The position numbers and the translations under genes were made by a program. Positions 26,427 through 36,123 of a stretch of DNA of 64,000 nucleotides are shown here, piece after piece. The notes under the pieces are model-generated. The model did not search any database. It was not told the DNA's origin and worked only from the letters and a program-made list of their open reading frames with translations. The DNA lies in assembly GCA_027487735.1 (NCBI GenBank), contig JAIYDA010000117.1, forward strand, positions 22,014-86,013. Direction: 5' to 3'. The stretch comes from Planctomycetaceae bacterium. Its GTDB lineage: Bacteria > Planctomycetota > Phycisphaerae > Phycisphaerales > UBA1924. Position 1 is the stretch's first letter. Every line of letters starts with the position of its first letter.

Positions 26427-27803
26427 ATGAACACGCAACTCACCGCGTCGCTCTGCCTCGTTCTCGGTGCCTCGCTTGCGCAGGCACAGGTCGCCGTCGA
26501 GTTTGTGGAGGGGTCTGGTTTCGTGACAGGCTTCGGCTCGCCGCTACCTGCGGAGTACGAAACTGTGCCGATCGGGAGGCGCGGTGCCGAAGGCGGCGGT
26601 TCGACAGGCTCGGGGTTTGTCGGAAGCAGCAGGCTGGAACTGGCCATCGTCGACGTCGTCGGGACAAGTCGCACGAATCTAATCGCAAGCGGAAACAGCT
26701 CGCACTTTTCGACGAGTGGCGGCAGCACGACAAGCACGGGCGACGGCACGATCCGCCTCGCGTCGCCAGTTCGTGTACAGCTTACCGACCTCTCGCGTCG
26801 CGTCGTGCGATACAGCGATTCATCCAGTGTGACCGAGCCAATCGGTGGGGAAGTCACGCTCGCCCCCGCTGAGTCGGCGGGTCGACTGATCGGCAGCCTC
26901 GCAAATGGCATTCTCTTCCCGGGCGATTATGTCCTTTCCGCGCAGGTGACGGCGAATGGGACAAACGTCGGCTTCCCAAACACTCGTTCGAGCACGCTCT
27001 CGTGGACGCTCGCGATGAGCCCCCTCACGCCCCGCCTGCTCGCAAGCACCGATGCCACGAGCGACGGCAGCGACGACATCTTCTTCCATCACACGCTCAC
27101 GGGCGTCTGCGTCGCGTGGACACGCACTGTGACCAATCAAACGACCTTCTCCATCCTCGGTGGCGCGGCGCCCAACTGGGAGATTCGCGGCACGGGCGAC
27201 CTCTCGCTCGATGGCGTTGCGGACATCGTGTGGCAGAACGTCGACTCGGGCGAGGTGGGCTTGTGGATCACGCGTGCCGGGCAGTTTGCTGAGTGGCGGA
27301 GCCTCGGTGTGCCGCCCGCAGGCTTCCGCGTCGAGGCTGTGGGCGACTTCGATGGTGACTTTCAGAACGACCTCATCTTCCGCAACACCCAGACGGGCGT
27401 GCTCGTCGTCTGGCTCATGAACGCAACATCGCTGCGCACATGGCAAGTCATCGCCGCGATCCCGACCGATTGGCAGATCGTGACGGCGGGCGACTGGACG
27501 GGCGATGGCGAGAGCGACCTGCTCTGCTACCGCGCCTCCACGGGCGACGTGGGCGTGCTGGGGATGAACGACACACAGATCATCTCGTGGAGCGGCATCG
27601 GGTTCGCCGACCCCGCGATCTTCCGCCCCTTTGGCCGGATGGACACCGACGGGAACGGCACCCAGGAACTGCTCTGGCAAGACCAGAACACCGGGCGGTT
27701 TGCAATCTGGACGATCCAGCGCCTCGGCACCACCGCAGCGTTTGACTCATGGTCGCCCTTCTTCAACCCGCTCGTCGACTCGACGTGGCGGGCCCGCAAC
27801 TAA
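26427..27803 (+). CDS. Secreted FG-GAP/VCBS repeat protein
   Basis: A 458-residue protein with a clear signal peptide (MNTQLTASLCLVLGASLAQA). Residues ~20-200 are Gly/Ser/Thr-rich and beta-like. The second half has about five repeats built on D-x-x-x-D-G-x-x-D-I/L-x-F/W-x-x-x-x-T-G, as in GDFDGDFQNDLIFRNTQTG and GDWTGDGESDLLCYRASTG. This is the FG-GAP/VCBS-type calcium-binding blade repeat of beta-propellers. Such proteins are secreted or surface-bound; the ligand is unknown. The ATG at 26427 begins the signal peptide. It is convergent with the solute-binding protein gene. Confidence 0.85.
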   Translation: MNTQLTASLCLVLGASLAQAQVAVEFVEGSGFVTGFGSPLPAEYETVPIGRRGAEGGGSTGSGFVGSSRLELAIVDVVGTSRTNLIASGNSSHFSTSGGSTTSTGDGTIRLASPVRVQLTDLSRRVVRYSDSSSVTEPIGGEVTLAPAESAGRLIGSLANGILFPGDYVLSAQVTANGTNVGFPNTRSSTLSWTLAMSPLTPRLLASTDATSDGSDDIFFHHTLTGVCVAWTRTVTNQTTFSILGGAAPNWEIRGTGDLSLDGVADIVWQNVDSGEVGLWITRAGQFAEWRSLGVPPAGFRVEAVGDFDGDFQNDLIFRNTQTGVLVVWLMNATSLRTWQVIAAIPTDWQIVTAGDWTGDGESDLLCYRASTGDVGVLGMNDTQIISWSGIGFADPAIFRPFGRMDTDGNGTQELLWQDQNTGRFAIWTIQRLGTTAAFDSWSPFFNPLVDSTWRARN

Positions 27804-27835
27804 GCGAAAAAGCCAGCGCGGCACGACGCAGCCCT

Positions 27836-29191
27836 TTAGCCCCCAGCCGCGCGGCGTTCTTTCTCCGCGGCTGCGTCGAGCGCAGCCTGGGCCTGCACGC
27901 GAACGCTCGAAAGTGCTTCTCGCGCGGGCGTGCGCACCTGCCAGATGTCCGTCTCCCACGCGCGGCGGAAGAGCGCTTCGTACTCGTTCCAGGCTCGCGT
28001 CGCGGGCGTGCCGAAGCCACGCGGGCTGCGGGCGATTGCTTCGTGCACGCCGATGAAGGGGCTGGGATGGCGGGCGTAATAGTCGGGCGTGCTGCTGGCG
28101 AGGGGCGTGGGCTTCGCATGGTCGATGCAAAGCTGCTCTTGCACGCGCTGCTGCTGCACGAAGGCGATGAACGCGAACGCCTCCTTCGGGTGCTTGCACC
28201 CGCGCGGAATCGTCAGCACGTCCGCCTCCACGAGGCCCACCGGGTTCACGCTCGCATCGCCCGCCTCCGTCGGAAACGGCGCAACCGCGAAGCGAAACTC
28301 GGGCTTGTATTGCTTGATGACGTTGACGAGGAACGGGCCATGCAAACACATCGCCACGCGCCCCGCAAGCAGCGGCTGCTCGGCGCTGGCATAGCTGCCC
28401 AGCCCGCTCTGAAAGTTCATCATGCGCTGCACGCCCAGCGCTGTCGCGGTGCGCTGCGCCCACGCATACGCGCGCACGTTCGCGTCGCTGTCGGTCGTCG
28501 CTTGGTTGGTTGCCTCGTCGTAGAGACTGCCCCCAAAGTACGCGCCCCAGGTGTAAGGCCACCACCCAGGCTCGCTCTGCACGAAGCCCAGCCGCTCGAA
28601 GCGATCGCCCGCGCGCCGCGTTGCCTGCTGCGACCACGCATCCAGCTGCGCGATCGAGGTTGGCGGCACCGAGGCATCCAGCCCCGCATCCGCGAGCGCG
28701 TCCACGCCCATGTACAGCGCCATCGTCGAGCAAGTGTTCGGCAGACCAAACAGCGAGCCATGGGGCGTGCGCACATTGCACAGCCGCCAGATGGCATCGG
28801 CGTACGTCGCTTGCGAGAGCCCGGCGCGGGCCGCGAGCTCGTCGAGCGGCTCGATCGCCTTCGCCCTCGCAAACAGCGGCAGCAGCTTGCTATACAGCCC
28901 GATGACATCGGGCGGGTTCTTGCCCGCGATCGCGAGCATGGCGCGTTGCTCGATGAGCGTCATGCTGATGAGGCGGACAAAGATGCTTGATTGCGACGCG
29001 TTGAAGGCATCGACCACGCGCTGCATCGCCAGCGCCTCGTGCCCGGTCCACTTTTCCCAGTACGTGATCGTCGTGCGCCCCGCCGCTCGCGGATCTCGCA
29101 CGCCCTTGGGGCCAAACGCGGCATACCCCACCGCTCCTGCGGCAAGCACGCCCAGCGCGGCGCGACGAGAGATGGACGAAGAGGGTGCCAC
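27836..29191 (-). CDS. ABC transporter solute-binding protein, sugar type (family 1)
   Basis: A 451-residue extracellular solute-binding protein. The N-terminus SRRAALGVLAAGAVG resembles a Tat or lipoprotein-like leader. The body begins TTITYWEKWTGHEALAMQRV and continues with NPPDVIGLYS, GLPNTCSTMALYMGVDAL, GRVAMCLHGPF and HPKEAFAFIAFV, the pattern of UgpB/MalE-like sugar or glycerol-phosphate binding proteins. No permeases or ATPase are adjacent in the window. The start is a GTG at 29191; no strong ribosome binding site is visible. Confidence 0.88.
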   Translation of the reverse strand: MAPSSSISRRAALGVLAAGAVGYAAFGPKGVRDPRAAGRTTITYWEKWTGHEALAMQRVVDAFNASQSSIFVRLISMTLIEQRAMLAIAGKNPPDVIGLYSKLLPLFARAKAIEPLDELAARAGLSQATYADAIWRLCNVRTPHGSLFGLPNTCSTMALYMGVDALADAGLDASVPPTSIAQLDAWSQQATRRAGDRFERLGFVQSEPGWWPYTWGAYFGGSLYDEATNQATTDSDANVRAYAWAQRTATALGVQRMMNFQSGLGSYASAEQPLLAGRVAMCLHGPFLVNVIKQYKPEFRFAVAPFPTEAGDASVNPVGLVEADVLTIPRGCKHPKEAFAFIAFVQQQRVQEQLCIDHAKPTPLASSTPDYYARHPSPFIGVHEAIARSPRGFGTPATRAWNEYEALFRRAWETDIWQVRTPAREALSSVRVQAQAALDAAAEKERRAAGG

Positions 29192-29260
29192 GGGCGTGAG
29201 CTTTCTGGGCGTGAGTCTTCGGGATTCGTGCCGTCTTCGAGCGTGGTATCGGGGGAAGTG

Positions 29261-30055
29261 CTACTTCGTTGCGGGGCTTTCGAGCGTCAGTCGGTGGCGG
29301 CGGAGCATCGCCTGCAGGTCCTTGGGCAGCGGGGCTCGCACGTCCACGGTCTCGCCCGTCATCGGATGGCGGAACGCGAGGCGATGCGCGTGCAGCGCGA
29401 GGCGCTTGTTGCTCTTGGCAACCGCGTCGGGTGCATACACGCTGTCGCCCAGAATCGGGCAGCGGATCGCCGCGAGGTGGATGCGCACCTGGTGCAGGCG
29501 CCCGGTGATCGCCCGGCACTCCAGCAGCGAGGCGGTGCTGCTCGTGGAGATCAGGCGATACGCCGTGCGGCTGGCCTTGCCCGCGGGGTGAATCTTCGCG
29601 AGCTTCATGGTGGTGCCGAAGGGCCCGGACTTCTCATACTCAAGGATCGGCTTGTTGATGATGCCCTCGGCCTTGGGCGGCGCATGGCTGACGCACGCGT
29701 AGTAGAACTTCGCGAGGCTTCGCCCCTCAAACAGCTCACGGGTCGCGTCGTAGCTCGCGATGCTCTTGGCGATGATGAGCAAGCCACTCGTGTCTTTGTC
29801 CAGGCGGTGCAGCATGCCGAAGTCGCGCGTGCGTCCAATCTTCTGCAGCTGCGTGCCCAGGGTCGCGAACAGCGCGTTGAGCAGCGTGTCGTTCTCGTGG
29901 CCCTTGCCCGGCATGCTCACCACGCCCGCGGGCTTGCTGACAACGATGAGGTGCTCGTCTTCAAAGCAGCGTTTGAAGGTAACGTCGGGATTGGGCGTGA
30001 TAGAGAGCAAGGCGAAACCATAGGGCTGCGGGGGTTGCTGCCCGAGGCACGGCAC
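29261..30055 (-). CDS. RluA family 23S rRNA/tRNA pseudouridine synthase
   Basis: This enzyme isomerises uridine to pseudouridine in structured RNA. The protein has 264 residues with the catalytic motif HRLDKDTSGLL (Asp 86), the entry sequence EDEHLIVVSKPAGVVSMPG and the C-terminal ITGRLHQVRIHLA. There is no S4 domain, so it is closer to RluA/RluC-core types; the exact target cannot be assigned. The start is a GTG at 30055 and uncertain, since a later TTG near 30010 is also possible. It lies 27 bp after the gspE stop on the same strand. Confidence 0.9.
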   Translation of the reverse strand: MPCLGQQPPQPYGFALLSITPNPDVTFKRCFEDEHLIVVSKPAGVVSMPGKGHENDTLLNALFATLGTQLQKIGRTRDFGMLHRLDKDTSGLLIIAKSIASYDATRELFEGRSLAKFYYACVSHAPPKAEGIINKPILEYEKSGPFGTTMKLAKIHPAGKASRTAYRLISTSSTASLLECRAITGRLHQVRIHLAAIRCPILGDSVYAPDAVAKSNKRLALHAHRLAFRHPMTGETVDVRAPLPKDLQAMLRRHRLTLESPATK

Positions 30056-30082
30056 GCAAGACCTGCAACAGCCAAGGCCCGA

Positions 30083-31813
30083 TCAGTGCAGCACGCGGAA
30101 GACCTCTTGCTCGTCGGTCAGGCCCAGGCGAATCTTCTCCAGCGCATCCTCGCGCATGCTGCGGAAGCCGCTCGCCTTTGCAGCGGCGTGCAGCTGCACC
30201 GCATCCGCCCGCTGCTGCGTCAGGGTGCGAAGCTGGTCGTTCATGGTCATGATCTCATACACCGCGAGACGACCGCGATAGCCCAGCCCGAAGCACCGCT
30301 CACAGCGCCCGCCCGTTGCCCCCTGCCCCTTGCCCTGGCACGCGCTGCAGACGCGCCGCACGAGGCGCTGCGCAATCGTCGCGAGCAGGCTGCTCGTGAT
30401 GAGGTAGGGCTCGATGCCCATGTCGACCAGGCGCGGGATGGCGCTCGGCGCGTCGTTCGTGTGCAGCGTCGCGAGCACAAGGTGGCCCGTGAGGCTCGCC
30501 TGCACAGCAAGCTGGCTCGTCTCCTTGTCGCGAATCTCGCCCACCAGAATCACGTCGGGGTCTTGTCGCAGCAGCGCACGCAGGCCCGCAGCAAACGTCA
30601 CGCCCCGCTTCACGTTCACCTGCATCTGGCTGATGCCATCGAGGTGATACTCCACAGGGTCTTCGATGGTCATCACGTTGCGGCTGCCCCGATCGATGTT
30701 GCCGAGCGCGGCATACAGCGTCGTCGTCTTGCCGCTGCCCGTGGGCCCCGTCACGAGCAGAATGCCCGTGGGATGGTCGATGAGGTCCATGAGCTGGGCC
30801 TGCATCGTGCGCGTCATGCCGATCTCATCCAGGCTCAGCTGCGTGCTGGATTGATCAAGCAGACGCAGCACCAGCCGCTCTCCATACACCGTGGGAATGC
30901 AGCTGAAGCGAATGTCGACCTTGCGGCTGCCCACGCGCACGCTGGTGTGCCCGTCTTGCGGCGTGTGGCGATTCGCGATGTCGAGCTCGGTCATCACCTT
31001 CAGTCGCGAGCTGATGGCGGGCGCAAGGCTGGGGGGCGGGCTGAAGGCATCGATCAGCATGCCATCCACGCGAAAGCGAATGACCAGCTTGTTCTCCATC
31101 GGGTGCACGTGCACGTCGCTCGCGCGCCGGCGCAGCGCCTCGAACAGAATCATGTTCACGAGGCGAATGACCGGGCCCTGCCGCGCGAGTTGCAGCAGAT
31201 CGGTGCTCTGGCCCGCGCCCGCAGCGGCAGCCGCGGCGATGGCGCGATCGTCAAGGGGCATCTCCTCGATGATCTCGGTGACGAGGTCTTGGCGCTGCTC
31301 GTAGCCACGGTTGATGAGGTTCGCAACGCCCGCGCGCGGCGCGAGCACGAGCCGCATGGGCATGCCCAGCAGCTCTTGCAGCATCGTGAGCGAGGCGGGC
31401 TGCATGGGCTGCGCCATCGCCACGGTCATCACCTCGCCGTCGCTCTCTAGGCCCGCGACTAGGCGAGCACGGGCAAAGTCTGGCGGCACCGTCTCGTAGA
31501 AGCGGCTTGCGCTCTCGCTCAGGCGGGGCTCCACGTCAAAGGGCATGCCCGTGCGCTGGCTCAGCAGGTTCAGCGCCTGGTGCTCGTCGAGCGCGAGCAT
31601 GCTCAACAGCACATCCCAGGGCTCTTCGTCGCTGCCCTCGGTGCGGGCAAACTGCCGCAGCTTGTCGGGCGAGAGGGGCAGGGGCTCAAAGAGGCGGGCA
31701 AGCCTCGCGAGCTCTGCACTCGGTGCTGCCGGGCTAGCAGGCAGCGGCCCGCGCGCCAGCGAGCTTGCTCGCGCGGGTGGTCGCTGGGTGGAGTTGTCGC
31801 TTCGGGCGTGCAT
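30083..31813 (-). CDS. gspE: GspE/PilB-type secretion ATPase
   Basis: Assembly ATPase of type II secretion or type IV pili, 576 residues. The N-terminal domain (about 30-190) is followed by the ATPase domain with Walker A GPTGSGKTT (about 356-364), the Asp box VMTIEDPVEYHLDGI, Walker B DPDVILVGEIRDKET and the His box TGHLVLATLHTNDA. A tetracysteine zinc motif (CSACQGKG and CERC, about 488-510) marks GspE/PilB rather than PilT. The ATG at 31813 follows the signal-less polar start MHARSDN. It lies 91 bp downstream of gspD; the inner-membrane GspF and pseudopilins are not in the window. Confidence 0.92.
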   Translation of the reverse strand: MHARSDNSTQRPPARASSLARGPLPASPAAPSAELARLARLFEPLPLSPDKLRQFARTEGSDEEPWDVLLSMLALDEHQALNLLSQRTGMPFDVEPRLSESASRFYETVPPDFARARLVAGLESDGEVMTVAMAQPMQPASLTMLQELLGMPMRLVLAPRAGVANLINRGYEQRQDLVTEIIEEMPLDDRAIAAAAAAGAGQSTDLLQLARQGPVIRLVNMILFEALRRRASDVHVHPMENKLVIRFRVDGMLIDAFSPPPSLAPAISSRLKVMTELDIANRHTPQDGHTSVRVGSRKVDIRFSCIPTVYGERLVLRLLDQSSTQLSLDEIGMTRTMQAQLMDLIDHPTGILLVTGPTGSGKTTTLYAALGNIDRGSRNVMTIEDPVEYHLDGISQMQVNVKRGVTFAAGLRALLRQDPDVILVGEIRDKETSQLAVQASLTGHLVLATLHTNDAPSAIPRLVDMGIEPYLITSSLLATIAQRLVRRVCSACQGKGQGATGGRCERCFGLGYRGRLAVYEIMTMNDQLRTLTQQRADAVQLHAAAKASGFRSMREDALEKIRLGLTDEQEVFRVLH

Positions 31814-31904
31814 GCGAGGAAAGAGAACGAGAACAACACAGGCAAAGGCCACACGGGCACAAACAACGAGCCATCACGCCGCAGCGCGATGCACTCGCAG
31901 AAAC

Positions 31905-34694
31905 TCAATCCGGGTTCGGCTCATCCACGGGCTCAGTCGCGCGGCGGATCGTCTCGCCCGGCCCGCGAGTCTCACTGCGAGGGGCACTCTGCGGAGCAAC
32001 CGTCGCTGGGGCAGGCACGCCCGAATCTTCGGACGAGCGATCATCGGAAGAGATAGGCATAGGCCCAGGCACCCGCGCGGGCTGCATCATGCTCGTGCCG
32101 GCTTGGTTCGAGATGATCTCCATCATGCGCGGCGTGAGCGGGGGCAACCCCTCTGGGTCCTCCAGGTCCGCACGCTTCGTGGGCCCGCGCGTGAGCAACC
32201 GAAGGTCGGCAAAGTTCGGATCGCGCAGGATGCGGGGCGTGAGAAAGACGTAGAGCACCGTCTGACGGTCGCCCTTGTTCGTGTCGCCAAACAGTGCGCC
32301 GATGAGCGGGATCTTCCCGAGCAGCGGGATGCGTGCCGTGGTGCGGTTGTTCGCATCAAGCACCAGCCCCCCCACCACCACCGTCGAGTCGTCGGGCACC
32401 GTGATGCTCTCGCTCGCGAGCGTGTTCACCTGGCTGCTCGGGGGCTGCGTCGCGCTCCCCTCGCTCGTAAAGCTGCTCAGCTCAAGCTCATACTCAAGCC
32501 GCAAGTAGCCCGCGTCGGCGATCTGAGGCTTCACCGTCAGCGTCGTGCCCGCCTCTTCGCTGCGATCGAACGTGATCGTGTCGCGATCGGCGTTGTCGCC
32601 CCGCGAGATGCTCTGCACCGGAATCTTGTCGATGCTCGCGACCGTCGCCTCGGTGTTGTCGTCCACCAGCAACTGCGGCGTGCTGATGATGCGGCTGTCG
32701 GTCTCGCTCGCCAGCGCACGCATCACGATCGGCACCTGGTCGCTGCGAATGACCGCCGCCGTGAAGCCGCTCAGCCCGCCCGAGACCAGCTTCTGCCCCA
32801 GCAAGGGCTGTCCCGTCGTGGGCAGGCTGCCCAGCCCAAAGTTGCTGTTCAGCACGCCCCCGGTGCCGTTGGCGTTGATGAGCTGGTTCTCAAAGCTCAG
32901 TCGCAGGCGATCGTCCGCAGTCACGGCAACGATGCGGGCCTCGATGTACACCTGCGGGCGGCGAACATCCAGCTGCTGGATGAGGCGCTCAAAGTCCTCC
33001 TGCTGGCCCGCGCGAGCCTTTACCACGATCTGATTCTGCGCTTCGTTCGCGATCACAAACGCGGTGCTGTCGATCGACGTGCCGTCGCCCTCGCCGCCCT
33101 CTTGCTGGGGCTGGTTTGTCCCGGGCCTGCGCGTGCCCCGCCGCTGCACGCTGTTCTGCTGGCCCCCGGGCAGCAGTGGCGCGCTGCCCACCGCTCCGGT
33201 CTCGCTGATGAGGCCCTGGATGAGCTCGGCGACCTCGAGCGCGTTGCTGTTGCGAAGCTTGTAGACGCGGATCGTCACCTGCTCGCTCTGCGTGTCGAGC
33301 TCGGTAATCAGCGTGCCCAGACTCTCTTGCTGCTCGGGCGTGCCGTAGTACAGAATCGTGCCGCGGCCTTCGTCCACGACCATCACGGGCCCACCAATCG
33401 AGCTGCCCTGCTGCTGCTGCACCTGCCCAAACTGGTTGGGCTGCCCCTGAAAGGGCTGGAACCCCTGCGTGATCGAGCCATCCGCAGAAATCGTCGAGAC
33501 CTCACCCAGCCCGCGCTGCCGCGCGAGGTCGGCAATCTGCCGCGCCGCGCTGCCCGCGAAATACTGCTTGGGCAGCAGCGTGTTGCGCACGTCGATGATC
33601 GTGAGCACCTGCTGCACGCGTGCGATCTCCTCGGGCAACCCGCGGAAGATCAGGGCGTTGCCCTGGGGGTCGGTCGTCAGGCGCTCGCCCAGGTTGTTGA
33701 AGGGACCCCCGCCACCTGCCTGCTGAGGCAGCCCCTGCATCTGCGCCGCAATGTTGATGGCGTTGTTGCCCGGGTTCTGCGCAAGCTGCCCGATGAGCTG
33801 CAGCGCCCGCTCGCGCGCCACCGCCGCCGAGATGTACGTCAGCGGCAGGCGAATGAACTGCCTCTCGCCAAACTCCTTGAGGAGCAGCTCGATGAGATCG
33901 CCCGTCGCCTGCAAACGCCGGGGCGTGTCGGTCACGACGATCAGCCCGAGTTCATCCAGATACGTGTAGCGCGTCGCCCCGCCCTGCGCCCCCGCAAGCT
34001 GCTGGTCAATCGCCGCCTTCAGTGCAGTCGGCCGCACGTTGGGCGTGCTAAACACCCGCGTCGTGGGGCTCTCGGTCTTGGAGTTGAACTTGATCTCGGT
34101 GCCCGGCGCAACAACATAAATCCCGAAGCGGTCCTGGCTGATGGACCACCCCTGCTGCTCCAGCAGCATGTCGAGCAGTTGCAGCAGCTCGCTCTTCTTC
34201 ACCGGCACCGGAGCCTGAAACACCACCGTCCCGGGCACGTCGCCCTTCACCGTCACGTTGATGTTCAGCGTCGTCGCGACCATCTGCACCATCGCCGACA
34301 GTTGCACAGGCTCGGTAAACGCCGCGAGCGTCACGAGCTCGTCGCTCCCCACGTTGCTCTGCGTCGAGCTGCCGGGCGTGGCGGGTTGAAACTGCGTGCC
34401 GGGCTGGACGGCTTGCGGCTGCGCACCGGGCTGGCCCGGCTGAGCCAACTGTGCTGGCTGATCTGGCTGATCTGGCTGATCACCCGGCTGCACTTCCTGC
34501 TGTGCCCCCACGTCGGTCGCAGGACGAATGGGCCGCGCAACCGCAGTGTCCTGCGCCAGCGCCACGCCCCCAGCGCATAGCACCAGCACCGCGGGCACCA
34601 GCGCAGCAACAACCCCCCGTCGCGCAGCGCGAGGCCCTACCCGCAGTGCGAAGGCGGTGCGTGCGAGAGGCTGCTGGGTGATGCGTGTGCTCAT
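31905..34694 (-). CDS. gspD: Type II secretion secretin GspD
   Basis: Outer-membrane secretin of 929 residues. The signal peptide lies in the first ~47 residues and a Gln/Pro/Asp low-complexity linker at about 60-110. Several N-domains follow, with IDQQLAGAQ, LDELGLIVVTDTPRRLQATG and FIVDVR-like NTLLPKQYF segments. The C-terminal secretin domain has VPIVMRALASETDSRIISTP, IADAGYLRLEYELELSSF, VVVGGLVLDANNRTTARIP and LLGKIPLIGALFGDTNK. It forms the pore that exports folded proteins across the outer membrane. It lies directly upstream of gspE. A hairpin-rich 350-bp region separates it from the divergent BtuF-like gene. Confidence 0.93.
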   Translation of the reverse strand: MSTRITQQPLARTAFALRVGPRAARRGVVAALVPAVLVLCAGGVALAQDTAVARPIRPATDVGAQQEVQPGDQPDQPDQPAQLAQPGQPGAQPQAVQPGTQFQPATPGSSTQSNVGSDELVTLAAFTEPVQLSAMVQMVATTLNINVTVKGDVPGTVVFQAPVPVKKSELLQLLDMLLEQQGWSISQDRFGIYVVAPGTEIKFNSKTESPTTRVFSTPNVRPTALKAAIDQQLAGAQGGATRYTYLDELGLIVVTDTPRRLQATGDLIELLLKEFGERQFIRLPLTYISAAVARERALQLIGQLAQNPGNNAINIAAQMQGLPQQAGGGGPFNNLGERLTTDPQGNALIFRGLPEEIARVQQVLTIIDVRNTLLPKQYFAGSAARQIADLARQRGLGEVSTISADGSITQGFQPFQGQPNQFGQVQQQQGSSIGGPVMVVDEGRGTILYYGTPEQQESLGTLITELDTQSEQVTIRVYKLRNSNALEVAELIQGLISETGAVGSAPLLPGGQQNSVQRRGTRRPGTNQPQQEGGEGDGTSIDSTAFVIANEAQNQIVVKARAGQQEDFERLIQQLDVRRPQVYIEARIVAVTADDRLRLSFENQLINANGTGGVLNSNFGLGSLPTTGQPLLGQKLVSGGLSGFTAAVIRSDQVPIVMRALASETDSRIISTPQLLVDDNTEATVASIDKIPVQSISRGDNADRDTITFDRSEEAGTTLTVKPQIADAGYLRLEYELELSSFTSEGSATQPPSSQVNTLASESITVPDDSTVVVGGLVLDANNRTTARIPLLGKIPLIGALFGDTNKGDRQTVLYVFLTPRILRDPNFADLRLLTRGPTKRADLEDPEGLPPLTPRMMEIISNQAGTSMMQPARVPGPMPISSDDRSSEDSGVPAPATVAPQSAPRSETRGPGETIRRATEPVDEPNPD

Positions 34695-35048
34695 GCTGCC
34701 GCGTCCTGCTTCTCGCTCGGGCGCGATTGCTCTGCGCCGCAAGCTGCCGAGTGTCTGTTCGCCTGCCCTGCCACAAACGACCCGGGCATTGCCCCGGGGC
34801 AGGCAGGGCAAGGTGCCCAAGGCCATCCGTGGCCTTGCCCACGAAACGGCCTGCGGGGCCATTGTTGGCACCCCAGCCTACGCCGCCCGCACCAGCGAAC
34901 CCAAACAACCGACAGCGAACCGCCCACAAACCCGAAAGCAAAGCAGCGGGCAATGCCCAGGCTCTGGTTTGCCTGCCAGCCCCCCGCGCTCAGGCTCGCA
35001 CGCTCGTTCACAGCGCAGCGTCCCGCTTCCGCAAGCTACGCTCCGTGC
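34695..35048. other. Intergenic region with multiple hairpins (no gene)
   Basis: A divergent gap of 354 bp between gspD and the BtuF-like gene. At 34818-34837 an 8-bp stem CAAGGCCA/TGGCCTTG closes a TCCG loop, and an alternative pairing GGGCAAGG (34806-34813) with CCTTGCCC (34833-34840) overlaps it, so the two folds exclude each other. GGGC-ATT-GCCC occurs near 34785 and its reverse complement near 34948. No convincing coding sequence is seen. Confidence 0.6.
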
Positions 35049-36053
35049 ATGTCCACGTCGCCCAAGGCCCTCCCGCGCGTCATCAGCCTGCTTCCGAGCG
35101 CGACGGAGCTGCTCGCCGCAGCCGCGCCGAGCACCTGGCAACGCATGCTGGTGGGCAAGAGCCACGAGTGCGACTTTCCGCACGGGCTTGCGAGCACGCC
35201 CGTGCTGACAGCCTCGCGTGTACACGCCTCCACAGCCGCTGCCAAGCCCTGGGCAGACATCGATGCGCAAGTCTCCGCGGCTGCCACTGCGGGCACCGCC
35301 CTGTTCTCCATCGATGAGGCTCTGCTCGCCTCGCTCGCGCCCGATGTCATCCTCACGCAGGACGTGTGCGAGGTCTGCGCAATCGACCTCGCACTCGTGC
35401 ACCGCATCGCGAAACAGCTACCCCACCACTGCGAGGTGCTGAGCCTGAGTGCCACCACCATCGAGGGCATTTTCGACGACCTACTTCGCGTGGGCGCAGC
35501 CGTAGGGTGTGAGGCCAGCGCGTCCACCGCTGTCGTGCGTCTGCGCGAGCGGATGTTTGAGGCCAGCGAGTTCGTCAACCCCTACGCCGATGCCCCGCCC
35601 GTCGCGCTCCTGGAATGGACCGACCCGCTCTTCTGCGCTGGGCACTGGAGCGTGCAGCTTTTAGAGCGTGCCGGCGCGAGCCACCCCTGGAACCCCACGC
35701 ACATCCGCGACACCGCCGGCGCTGCGATGGGCCCACAGCAAGGCGAGCGCATCGCGGGCAAGAGCACGCGCATCACGCCCGAGCAGCTCGCGCAGCACGA
35801 CCCGCAGTGGATCATCATCGCCCCTTGCGGGCTCTCGCTGTCGCAAACGCAAGCCGCCGCGCGCGAGCTGCTGGCGCAGCCTTGGTTCCAAGCGCTCTCT
35901 GCGGTGCAGCACAAGCGGGTGGCCCTGGTGGATGGCAACCAGTGGTTCAATCGCCCGGGCCCGCGCGTGGTCGATGCGTTCGAGTGGCTCGTCTCGCTGC
36001 TGCAAGGCGTCAAGCTCGGTCAGTCGCAGGGCATCGTGGAGTTGCTGCAATAG
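35049..36053 (+). CDS. BtuF-like cobalamin/iron-siderophore binding protein without signal peptide
   Basis: A 334-residue protein of the TroA/BtuF periplasmic-binding fold. Motifs are RVISLLPSATELLAA at the N-terminus, VGKSHECDFPHGL, LAPDVILTQDVCEVCAI and WIIIAPCGLSLSQT. The SHECD/DFP variant belongs to a subgroup often called cobalamin-binding protein. No signal peptide or lipobox is present, and the protein starts right at the fold (MSTSPKALPRVISLL), so it may be cytosolic or depend on another export route. It is convergent with murQ. Confidence 0.85.
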   Translation: MSTSPKALPRVISLLPSATELLAAAAPSTWQRMLVGKSHECDFPHGLASTPVLTASRVHASTAAAKPWADIDAQVSAAATAGTALFSIDEALLASLAPDVILTQDVCEVCAIDLALVHRIAKQLPHHCEVLSLSATTIEGIFDDLLRVGAAVGCEASASTAVVRLRERMFEASEFVNPYADAPPVALLEWTDPLFCAGHWSVQLLERAGASHPWNPTHIRDTAGAAMGPQQGERIAGKSTRITPEQLAQHDPQWIIIAPCGLSLSQTQAAARELLAQPWFQALSAVQHKRVALVDGNQWFNRPGPRVVDAFEWLVSLLQGVKLGQSQGIVELLQ

Positions 36054-36123
36054 GTCGCAGCGTCGACGACGCGCGAACGACGACCAGCCACCAACCCAGG
36101 CAAACCGCACCGCCCACACAGCC

